Of a stretch of DNA of 60,157 nucleotides, positions 19,247-27,003 are shown one piece after another. Numbering within the stretch: position 1 is the stretch's first letter; each line of letters starts with the position of its first letter. Location: NCBI GenBank assembly GCA_022843805.1, contig JALHMY010000057.1, forward strand, positions 1 through 60,157, written 5' to 3'. Position numbers and translations under genes: made by a program. Below the pieces are notes generated by a model. That model saw nothing but the letters and a program-made list of their open reading frames with translations. It was not told the DNA's origin and did no database searches. This DNA comes from Fuerstiella sp. (GTDB taxonomy: Bacteria; Planctomycetota; Planctomycetia; Planctomycetales; Planctomycetaceae).

Positions 19247-19561
19247 ATGCTGGCTGATAACAATATCAATTCCTACCTTCTGGTTGGTGCTGTGCTGTTT
19301 GTGTGCGGAGTGATCTGCATGGCGACAAAACGCAATGGTATTGGGGTGCTGATGGGCGTGGAGCTCGTCCTGAATGGGGCGAATGTGAACTTTGTGGCGT
19401 TTTCAAAGTTTACGAGGCTGGGCCTGGATGGTCAGGTATTTTCCTTGTTTGTTATTGTGCTGGCTGCGGCGGAAGCTGCGGTCGCACTTGCCATTGCTCT
19501 TAACTTCTACAACAACCATTTGACGATTGACGTGGATCGGGCGAGCAAACTGAGAGGTTAG
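19247..19561 (+). CDS. nuoK: NADH-quinone oxidoreductase subunit K
   Basis: A 104-residue, three-helix complex I subunit. The two membrane glutamates needed for proton transfer are present: Glu39 (LMGVELVLNGANVNF) and Glu76 (VLAAAEAAVALAIAL). Length matches the family. A 200-bp gap separates it from nuoJ, unusually wide for this operon, with no obvious gene or terminator in it; nuoL follows on the same strand. Confidence 0.95.
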   Translation: MLADNNINSYLLVGAVLFVCGVICMATKRNGIGVLMGVELVLNGANVNFVAFSKFTRLGLDGQVFSLFVIVLAAAEAAVALAIALNFYNNHLTIDVDRASKLRG

Positions 19562-19633
19562 GTCTTTCGGGGTATTGCTGGTTCGTTTGTGTTTGAATTG
19601 TCTTCTGGTGCACGACTTGTTGCTGGAAATCCC

Positions 19634-22171
19634 ATGGTCGGCGAAACGCTTAGAAACCTGTTGATGATCGCCTGGCTGCTCCCGCTGGCGGGTTTTGCCG
19701 TGGAGATCTTCGGTGGATTCTGGGGGACGCGTCAGAGCAAACTGGCGGCGTGGCTGGCCGTCGGCTGCATCGGAGCAGGGTTTCTCTGCAGTGCGTCGGC
19801 CCTGGTCATCTGGGGGCAGTCCAATGGCTGGGCAGCCCTGCATCGAGGTGGTCATGGTGATCACGGTGCTGCCGGTCATGACTCGCATGAACACGACTCG
19901 CACGGTGGTGCCGAGGGTCATCAGGATCCGCATTCTTCGCCACCTGCCACAGAGCATGGCGCCTCTGAGGTGAATTCGGCAGCGGCGACTCACCTGCTGA
20001 CTGTTGCTCCGGCTGTATCGGCTGCGGCCGGCATGCTGATTCAGGAGCCTGTGGCAGCGGATGCTTCTGCTGGCGAAGCGGTTTCCGGACAGACCGTGTT
20101 CTCAGGAACAATCTATTCGCTGGCAACTTTTGGTGATTTGCAGCTGTCAATTGACTATTACATCGACAGTCTGACTCTCGTGATGTTCACAATGGTGACG
20201 CTGATTGCAACCTGCATTCATCTGTTCGCTATGGGATATATGTCTGACGAACTGACCGAAGAATATGTCGATCACCATGCTCATCTGTCGAATGGTCATC
20301 ATGTTCATCGGCCTGGTCGTTTCTACCGCTTCTTTGCATTCCTGTCGCTGTTTTGCTTTGCGATGCTGGGACTTGTGCTGGCCGGAAACATCTTCCAGGT
20401 TTTCATCTTCTGGGAACTGGTAGGGATCTGCAGCTTTCTTCTGATCGGTTTTTATACGGAGCGTAAGACAGCCAGCAACGCAGCGAACAAAGCGTTCATC
20501 ATGAACCGTGTTGGTGACTTCGGGTTCCTGATTGGTCTGATGGTGCTGTGGACATTCTTTGGCACTTTCCAGTTTGGTTCGACCTATGCGGCCGACGGTT
20601 CCGTGGCTCAGGCTGGTTTGTTTGAGATGGTTCATCGTGACAGTCACGGGAAGCTGCTGACGGATGCAGCAACTGGCGACGTGATCATTACGGATGCGAG
20701 CGGAAACGCCCAGCTGAAAGCCGACGGGCAGGCTCGCACGATTCCTTATTATCTGCTTGTGGTCGCCGGGTTGGGTGTATTTGCCGGCTGTATTGGCAAG
20801 AGTGCACAGTTTCCGCTGCAGACATGGCTTCCGGATGCGATGGAAGGACCAACGCCGGTCAGTGCCCTGGTGCATTCGGCAACCATGGTCGCTGCCGGAG
20901 TTTACCTGGTGGGTCGTTTCTATCCGATGTTTGTTCAGGAAGTACTGCTGACGATTGCCTATGTAGGGTGTATCACTCTGTTCATGGCTGCAACGATTGC
21001 GGTTGTTGCCACGGACATCAAGAAAGTTCTGGCCTACTCGACCATCAGTCAGCTCGGATACATGATGCTGGGGCTGGGAGTGTTTGGCTGGGGAGCCGGG
21101 CTGTTCCATTTGATCACTCATGCGTTCTTTAAGTCACTCATGTTTCTGTGCTCCGGTAGTGTTATTCATGGATGTCACCATGAGCAGGAGATGCCCAAAA
21201 TGGGTGGTCTGCTGAAGAAGATGCCGATCACCGGGCTGACGATGCTGGTGGGCGTGATTGCCATCAGCGGCCTTGCGATCCCTGGCACCCCAATCGCATT
21301 CTCCGGGTTTCATTCGAAAGACGCTGTTGTGGCATCTGCTCTGGGATTTGTGAAGGCGAATCCAGGCCATTTTCTTCTGTTCTTTGTGCCTCTGCTGACG
21401 GCAGGTATTACGGCGTTCTACATGTTTCGTCTGTGGTTCTTTACATTTATTGGCAAGCCCCGAGACAGACATGTTTATGATCACTGTCATGAATCTCCTG
21501 CAATCATGACTGTTCCTCTGCTGGTGTTGTCTGTATTCGCAGCATTTTGTGCAGTGGGTGGTGAAGAGGGCGTTCTGTACAAGCTGATCACTGGTGATCA
21601 GCCGGCACATATCGCTGAAGGGATTGCCGGTGGTTTGTCCGCTTCCGGAATTACTCTGCCCAATGCACATTCGATTCATGCCCCGTCAGAATCGGGTGGC
21701 CTTTCGATACATGCTCAGGCGGGTGCATGGGCACTATTGGCGGCATTTGCCGGTGCTTTGATTGCCTATGTGTTGTACGGAACTGAACTGGTGAATCTGC
21801 ATGAAGTGAAGCAGCAGCTCTCAGGTGCGCATTCGTTTCTCATGAACAAGTGGCACTTTGATGAACTTTATGATGGGTTGTTCATGCGTCCGTCCCATGT
21901 GATTGGGAAGTGCTGTGCCTGGATCGACCGAACAATATTTGATGGTATTCTGCACGGAGCTGCTCAGGCAACGGTTGTTGTATCGAAGTGGGATCGGCTG
22001 TTTGATGAAAATGTTGTGGATGGGTTTGTGAACCTGCTTGCCCGGGCCACATACTCGGTTGGAGATTCGTTTAAGACGATTCAGACAGGACGTCTGCGTC
22101 AGTACGTGATGTTTATTGTGGTCGGAGTGGTTGCGTTGTTTGCAGTGCTGTTCTCAACGTTCCCGCGATAG
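19634..22171 (+). CDS. nuoL: NADH-quinone oxidoreductase subunit L with histidine-rich insertion
   Basis: The distal antiporter-like subunit of complex I, 845 residues from ATG 19634 (GGAAA upstream; an in-frame GTG at 19589 would add 15). Key proton-path residues are present: Glu261 in IFWELVGICSF and Lys389 in GKSAQFPLQTWLPD. The HHEQ motif (CHHEQEMPKMGGL) and the C-terminal lateral-helix region are there. Two insertions stand out. Residues about 70-155, between the second and third helices, hold a loop with ten histidines in some 50 residues mixed with Gly, Asp and Ser; by homology to E. coli NuoL it should face the periplasm. A second smaller His cluster (DHHAHLSNGHHVH) lies before the fourth helix. 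The family is usually about 610-660 residues long. Confidence 0.95.
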   Translation: MVGETLRNLLMIAWLLPLAGFAVEIFGGFWGTRQSKLAAWLAVGCIGAGFLCSASALVIWGQSNGWAALHRGGHGDHGAAGHDSHEHDSHGGAEGHQDPHSSPPATEHGASEVNSAAATHLLTVAPAVSAAAGMLIQEPVAADASAGEAVSGQTVFSGTIYSLATFGDLQLSIDYYIDSLTLVMFTMVTLIATCIHLFAMGYMSDELTEEYVDHHAHLSNGHHVHRPGRFYRFFAFLSLFCFAMLGLVLAGNIFQVFIFWELVGICSFLLIGFYTERKTASNAANKAFIMNRVGDFGFLIGLMVLWTFFGTFQFGSTYAADGSVAQAGLFEMVHRDSHGKLLTDAATGDVIITDASGNAQLKADGQARTIPYYLLVVAGLGVFAGCIGKSAQFPLQTWLPDAMEGPTPVSALVHSATMVAAGVYLVGRFYPMFVQEVLLTIAYVGCITLFMAATIAVVATDIKKVLAYSTISQLGYMMLGLGVFGWGAGLFHLITHAFFKSLMFLCSGSVIHGCHHEQEMPKMGGLLKKMPITGLTMLVGVIAISGLAIPGTPIAFSGFHSKDAVVASALGFVKANPGHFLLFFVPLLTAGITAFYMFRLWFFTFIGKPRDRHVYDHCHESPAIMTVPLLVLSVFAAFCAVGGEEGVLYKLITGDQPAHIAEGIAGGLSASGITLPNAHSIHAPSESGGLSIHAQAGAWALLAAFAGALIAYVLYGTELVNLHEVKQQLSGAHSFLMNKWHFDELYDGLFMRPSHVIGKCCAWIDRTIFDGILHGAAQATVVVSKWDRLFDENVVDGFVNLLARATYSVGDSFKTIQTGRLRQYVMFIVVGVVALFAVLFSTFPR

Positions 22172-22270
22172 CGTGTTAGCGATTTTAGTTCACTCGCCGC
22201 TGGTGCTTTATGACCAGAGGCAAAGTGTAAAGTTTTTTCAATAGCGCCTTTAACAGGCTTCGTTTTAGCG

Positions 22271-23869
22271 ATGACACCAGAATTCCTGCTCACCGCCATT
22301 ATCTTTCTTCCCGCTGTCGGCGCCCTGCTGCTGTCGTTATTTGACGGCAGAAATACAGATGTGCTGCGGTTCTGGTCCCTTGGGGTCACCATTCTGACGT
22401 TTGGCCTGACTCTGCAAATGCTGATGCAGTTCGATTCGAGTGTCGGCGGCATGCAAATGCAGGTCGCGATGGACTGGATTCCCGCCTGGAATGTCTCATA
22501 CCGACTGGGTGTGGATGGAATCAGCATGCCACTTGTGCTGCTGACAAGTTTCATCAGCATGTTGTCTATGGTGGCTTCCTGGAGCATCAAAAAACACGTT
22601 AAGGGATATATGGTCCTGTTTCTGCTGCTGGAAAGCGGAATGCTGGGCGTGTTCCTGTCGCTGGACTTCTTCCTGTTCTACGTGTTCTGGGAAGTAATGC
22701 TGTTACCGATGTACTTCCTGATTGGCGTCTGGGGCGGGCCGCGAAAGGAATATGCAGCGATCAAGTTCTTCCTCTACACGCTTGCGGGCGGTGTTTTGAT
22801 GCTGATCGCCATGCTGATGTTTTACTTTAACAGCGGAGCAACGACCGACAGTTTCAATCTGATCGAACTGGCAAAGGTTGCCTCTGGTGCAGAATCGACG
22901 CTCGCCAGTACTCTCAGTCCTTCCCTGCAGATCACCGCGTTCATCCTGCTGTTCATTGGCTTTGCGATCAAGCTGCCCGTGTTTCCGGTACATACATGGC
23001 TGCCCGATGCTCACGTGGAAGCACCAACGCCCATCAGTATGATTCTTGCGGGTGTTCTGCTGAAGATGGGCGGATACGGTATCATCCGAATTGCGTTCCC
23101 GTTGTGTCCATATGGAGCACAATACGGTGCCTGGGCAATGGTGGCGATCGGTGTTATCAGTATTATCTATGGGGCTTTCGCTGCTCTGGCTCAGACGGAC
23201 TTCAAGCGTCTTGTTGCCTACAGTTCAGTGAGTCATATGGGTTACGTGCTTCTTGGGCTTGCCGTATGGAAGATCAATGAAACAACTGGCGCCACGGAGA
23301 ACCGTAACTTCTGGCTGATGGGAATCAATGGAGCAATGTTCCAGATGATTGCTCACGGTATTTCTTCGGCGGGGATGTTCTTTATGGTGGGCGTGATCTA
23401 CGACCGCGTCCATCATCGCGATCTGAATCAGTTTGGAGGCCTGATGGGCCGTATGCCGCTTTACGGCGGTCTTTCGGCTGGTCTGTTTTTCGCGGGTCTT
23501 GGACTGCCGGGTCTTTGTGGGTTCATTGGAGAAGTTTTTGTCGTGATCAGCAGCTGGAGTTTCAGTCCGCTGCTGGCAATCATTGCTGCCTCCGGAGTAA
23601 TTCTGACGGCTGGTTATATTCTCTGGGCCATGCAGAGAGTTTATCTGGGCGCAGAATACAAAGGCCCGCATTCCGAAGACATCACACCGATCAATGGTCG
23701 GGAAACTGCCGTGGCGGCAACACTGCTGGCATTTGCAATCTTCTTCGGCATCTTCCCAAATTATTTGTTTCGAATGATGAGCGTTTCGACAACCGAACTG
23801 GTCCAGTCGCTGGAGAATGGCTATCAGAAGGCTGCCACGTCAGCCGCTCAGATGCAGGCGATGAAATAG
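22271..23869 (+). CDS. nuoM: NADH-quinone oxidoreductase subunit M
   Basis: A 532-residue antiporter-like proton-pumping subunit of complex I. The essential membrane charges are seen: Glu141 in FYVFWEVMLLPMYFLIG and Lys234 in IKLPVFPVHTWLPDAHVEAP. Other family landmarks are LKMGGYG and VAYSSVSHMGYVLLG. Length is slightly above the E. coli protein, without obvious insertions. It lies 99 bp after nuoL and 114 bp before nuoN. Confidence 0.96.
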   Translation: MTPEFLLTAIIFLPAVGALLLSLFDGRNTDVLRFWSLGVTILTFGLTLQMLMQFDSSVGGMQMQVAMDWIPAWNVSYRLGVDGISMPLVLLTSFISMLSMVASWSIKKHVKGYMVLFLLLESGMLGVFLSLDFFLFYVFWEVMLLPMYFLIGVWGGPRKEYAAIKFFLYTLAGGVLMLIAMLMFYFNSGATTDSFNLIELAKVASGAESTLASTLSPSLQITAFILLFIGFAIKLPVFPVHTWLPDAHVEAPTPISMILAGVLLKMGGYGIIRIAFPLCPYGAQYGAWAMVAIGVISIIYGAFAALAQTDFKRLVAYSSVSHMGYVLLGLAVWKINETTGATENRNFWLMGINGAMFQMIAHGISSAGMFFMVGVIYDRVHHRDLNQFGGLMGRMPLYGGLSAGLFFAGLGLPGLCGFIGEVFVVISSWSFSPLLAIIAASGVILTAGYILWAMQRVYLGAEYKGPHSEDITPINGRETAVAATLLAFAIFFGIFPNYLFRMMSVSTTELVQSLENGYQKAATSAAQMQAMK

Positions 23870-23983
23870 CTCGCCTCTGGAAATGTGGCAGGCTTTCACG
23901 CCGAACGATGTCTGTGTCTTCCAGGGTCTGCGAGGACAGCAACCCCACGAATCCTCACCTGAATTTAACCGGCAACACTCACA

Positions 23984-25606
23984 ATGGTGTTCTCTCAGCT
24001 GATCGAAAAACTAATTCAGGAAACGACTACCAGTTCGCTTCCGTATTTTGGCGCTGAGCTGTGCCTGAGCGTGACCATCGTTCTGATGCTGCTCGTGCGG
24101 TTGTTTAACGCCGATCGCTGGCTGCCCGCTTACCTGGTGGCGGTGCTCGGCGCTTTCGCAGCGCTTTGGTGCACCTACTCTCAGTCTGCCCAGCTGAATT
24201 CCGGATCAGTCAGTGATTCGCAGACCTTTTTCGGTGGTATGCTGATTCAGGATCTCTTCAGCGTTTATTTTCGCGTGTTCCTGTCGCTGTTCGTGCTGCT
24301 GACAATTGCTCTGACTGCTCTGACCGGAATTCCTGATATCGAAGACGGTCCCGATTTTTATTCCCTGCTGCTGGGATCGACGATCGGCATGATGCTGATG
24401 GCCAGTGCCAATAACCTGCTGATCCTGTTCCTCGGCATTGAAATGACCAGCGTTCCAAGCTACGCAATGGTTGGTTTCCTTAAGGGACGAAAAACGAGCA
24501 GCGAGGCAGCACTGAAGTACGTTGTCTATGGTGCCGGGGCCGCTGGCGTGATGTTGTATGGTATCAGTCTGCTGGCCGGTGTTCTGGGTACAACCGATAT
24601 GTCTCTGCTGGCTGTGCGACTGTCTGAAGCAGCCGGAGGTCAGACGGCTGGTCTTGCAGACCCTGAAATCCGTGCGGTCACGCTGGGTGTGCTGCTTGTG
24701 ATGGTTGGACTGGCTTTCAAACTGTCGCTGGTGCCGTTCCATTTCTGGTGTCCGGATGCTTTTGAAGGAGCCTCGGCTGAAGTGGCCGGATTCCTGTCTG
24801 TTGCTTCGAAGGCAGGAGCTTTCGCCCTCCTTGTTCGTTTCTGCTCGGCGTTGTCGGGGGCAGCCGGAACTGAGGATCTGCTGATGGCCTTTGGGGTCAG
24901 TCTCGGAGTGATCGCCTGTATCACAGCGACATTCGGCAATCTGGCTGCCTATAATCAGAACAATCTGAAGCGTCTTCTGGCTTATTCGACCATCGCACAT
25001 GCCGGTTATATGCTGATGGCAGTCTCCGCAATGATGGTGATGCAAAACAGCGGCCATGCTCAGTTGTATCAGGTGGATATTCAGAAATCGGTTGAAGGTT
25101 TACTGTATTACCTGGCCGTTTATCTGTTCATGAATCTGGGGGCATTTGCAGTCATTGCACTGGCCAGAAATTATACGTTCAGTGAAGAAATCGACAGCGT
25201 AAAAGGCCTGATTAGTCAGTCGCCTGTGTTGTGTATTTCGATGATGGTGTGTATGTTCAGCCTGGTCGGCATTCCACCCTTTGGTGGTTTCTTTGCCAAA
25301 CTGATGATCTTCGCTGCGGCGCTGAAGGCTGGAGAAATTCACTGGTTCATGTATGTTGTGGTTGCCATTGGCGGATTGAACACCGTCCTTAGTCTGTTCT
25401 ACTACATTCGCGTGCTAAAGACCATGTTTCTGGATGAACGTCCTGCTCAAAGCCGGGCGGTTCCCATCAGGCTGTTTTCCTGGGAAGGATCTTTTGTGGC
25501 CGTACTGGCTCTGCTGGTGCTGCTTCTGGGTACCCTGCCACGTCTGATGTCCGGACTCAGCGCAACCGCAAACGCTGCTGCTCATGCCGTTGTTTCGCAG
25601 TTGTAA
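23984..25606 (+). CDS. nuoN: NADH-quinone oxidoreductase subunit N
   Basis: A 540-residue antiporter-like subunit and last gene of the nuoHJKLMN cluster. Conserved charges include Glu153 (LGIEMTSVPSYAMVGF) and Lys246 (LAFKLSLVPFHFWCPDAFEG); LLAYSTIAHAGYMLM and the late GIPPFGGFFAKLMIF motif are present. Fourteen or so helices are expected from the hydrophobic pattern. No intrinsic terminator is visible between its stop and the small gene at 25756. Confidence 0.96.
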   Translation: MVFSQLIEKLIQETTTSSLPYFGAELCLSVTIVLMLLVRLFNADRWLPAYLVAVLGAFAALWCTYSQSAQLNSGSVSDSQTFFGGMLIQDLFSVYFRVFLSLFVLLTIALTALTGIPDIEDGPDFYSLLLGSTIGMMLMASANNLLILFLGIEMTSVPSYAMVGFLKGRKTSSEAALKYVVYGAGAAGVMLYGISLLAGVLGTTDMSLLAVRLSEAAGGQTAGLADPEIRAVTLGVLLVMVGLAFKLSLVPFHFWCPDAFEGASAEVAGFLSVASKAGAFALLVRFCSALSGAAGTEDLLMAFGVSLGVIACITATFGNLAAYNQNNLKRLLAYSTIAHAGYMLMAVSAMMVMQNSGHAQLYQVDIQKSVEGLLYYLAVYLFMNLGAFAVIALARNYTFSEEIDSVKGLISQSPVLCISMMVCMFSLVGIPPFGGFFAKLMIFAAALKAGEIHWFMYVVVAIGGLNTVLSLFYYIRVLKTMFLDERPAQSRAVPIRLFSWEGSFVAVLALLVLLLGTLPRLMSGLSATANAAAHAVVSQL

Positions 25607-25755
25607 TCATCGATCGTTGTTGTCAGGTTGTGTTGGTTCCATTCCATACGATTGTTCTGATCTGTATTGATCGCTGATCACGGAAATGGTTTGGTGCCGG
25701 TTGTGTGGCTTGTGTTTCTTCTTTTTTGCAGTATTGCTTCGACGGGCTGGCTGAC

Positions 25756-26220
25756 ATGGCGTTACAGGACAACGAAATCCTGCTGAACAATGTGCTGATC
25801 GGAATGGCACGCAGCTTTCTGCAGTATGTCGCCGAATCCTGGCCCTGGGTCAGTCTGGAGGCGGCTTCAATTGAGGAACAGGTAAGGGTCATTGCTGCCC
25901 GACAACGTCAGGATGTCAGCGAGATTGTTGAACTGCTTTTGGATCGTGAACACGCGATCGACTTCGGTTCATTTCCTACTGAGTATACTGATCTGCATTT
26001 TATCTCTCTGCAGAGTCTCATGGAGCTGCTCAAGTCCAGCCACCAGCGTGTGTGCGAGCAAATTGCTGACGGTGCCGTTTCTCTGCGTGCGGCCGGTGAC
26101 ACCGTGGCTGCTGATCTGCTGACGACGATCGAGATTCGCCAGCAGGATGCGACGAAGGCCCTGGATGAACTTCGGGGTGAACTGCAAAAGAGCGGTATAC
26201 CGTCTACGGTATGCCGGTAA
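25756..26220 (+). CDS. Predicted all-helical protein, possibly ferritin-like
   Basis: A 154-residue protein that I cannot name. The start is taken at ATG 25756; an in-frame GTG at 25705 would add a Cys/Phe-rich stretch that looks like leader noise. The sequence is strongly helical. It has LLDREHAIDFGSFP, then TDLHFISLQSLMELLKSSHQRVCEQI and AADLLTTIEIRQQDATKALDEL, whose spacing resembles the helix pairs of ferritin/Dps-like proteins, but a full di-iron ligand set is not evident. It follows nuoN by 150 bp on the same strand and overlaps the convergent lipoprotein gene by 17 bp at its 3' end. Confidence 0.65.
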   Translation: MALQDNEILLNNVLIGMARSFLQYVAESWPWVSLEAASIEEQVRVIAARQRQDVSEIVELLLDREHAIDFGSFPTEYTDLHFISLQSLMELLKSSHQRVCEQIADGAVSLRAAGDTVAADLLTTIEIRQQDATKALDELRGELQKSGIPSTVCR

Positions 26221-26770
26221 TCTCCCGCAGCAGTTTCCGCTCAAGCAGTGCGTCACGACCCAGTGGTATCCAGCGAGAAGGTCCGGACTGACCAACGACC
26301 TGCGTCAGATCGCGGCTGAGTGGCTGATTTTCGGAGAACGTCGCGCCCCCTTCGTAACTGGCAGCCAAACCTGGCAGGTCTTCAATTTCTTTGTCAACCC
26401 GAACAGAAACGGCCATCTGTCCTGGAGCTGTCGACTGCATCGCCACGATGACACGTCGACGTATGGACTGCAGAGTACTCTCCAGTCGATTCGCATAACC
26501 AATTGAATCCGGATGCCATGGCTCCAGCAGATTCGCGCCGGCCCGATAGTCTGTTTCAATCAGTCCTTCCAGCTTGCTCTCTCGTGCCACCAGAAAATGG
26601 TTCCTGTTGAGTACAGAAACCGCTCGCTCCCAGACAGGATCACGCTGGTCTGCTGCGATTTGCACAACGTTGGTACCGGCAATTTCATTACGCGGCATCG
26701 AGATACAGCCGGAATTCAGCGCAGCACAATTTGCTGCCAGAGCGAAACTCAGCGCAAATCGCAGATTCAA
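26204..26770 (-). CDS. Lipoprotein of unknown function
   Basis: About 188 residues if read from TTG 26770, which gives a clean signal peptide (NLRFALSFALAANCAALNSGC) with a lipobox cysteine. The in-frame GTG at 26887 would add 39 charged residues ahead of it and is less likely for an exported protein; no Shine-Dalgarno supports either. The mature part is mixed alpha/beta with the segments DPVWERAVSVLNRNHFLVAR and LEGLIETDYRAGANLLEPWH, resembling small planctomycete outer-surface lipoproteins, but no family is recognised. Its end overlaps the convergent gene by 17 bp. Confidence 0.65.
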   Translation of the reverse strand: MNLRFALSFALAANCAALNSGCISMPRNEIAGTNVVQIAADQRDPVWERAVSVLNRNHFLVARESKLEGLIETDYRAGANLLEPWHPDSIGYANRLESTLQSIRRRVIVAMQSTAPGQMAVSVRVDKEIEDLPGLAASYEGGATFSENQPLSRDLTQVVGQSGPSRWIPLGRDALLERKLLREITGIP

Positions 26771-27003
26771 ATTGCAGATATAGCGGATTCGGTACAAAGG
26801 CCGTTCATCCCTGAATCGGCTGTCGTTTATTTCGCAGGAGGTTATTGATCGTCGGATCAGCCCCGCAGGTAGCCGATGTAGTTTCACAAATTCGGGCAGA
26901 TTGCCACAAGGCCGGATTTGGGATGGGAACTGTAATTGAATGTTTTTATGGGAGGAATGGGAATAATGGGAATAATGAGTGGGTGGGGTTGCAGGGAAAG
27001 AAT

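Noticed and set aside
20147..21121. A 324-codon minus-strand open frame inside nuoL
   Set aside because: Antisense to the conserved NuoL core; rich in His, Gln and Asn as expected from the reverse of hydrophobic codons.
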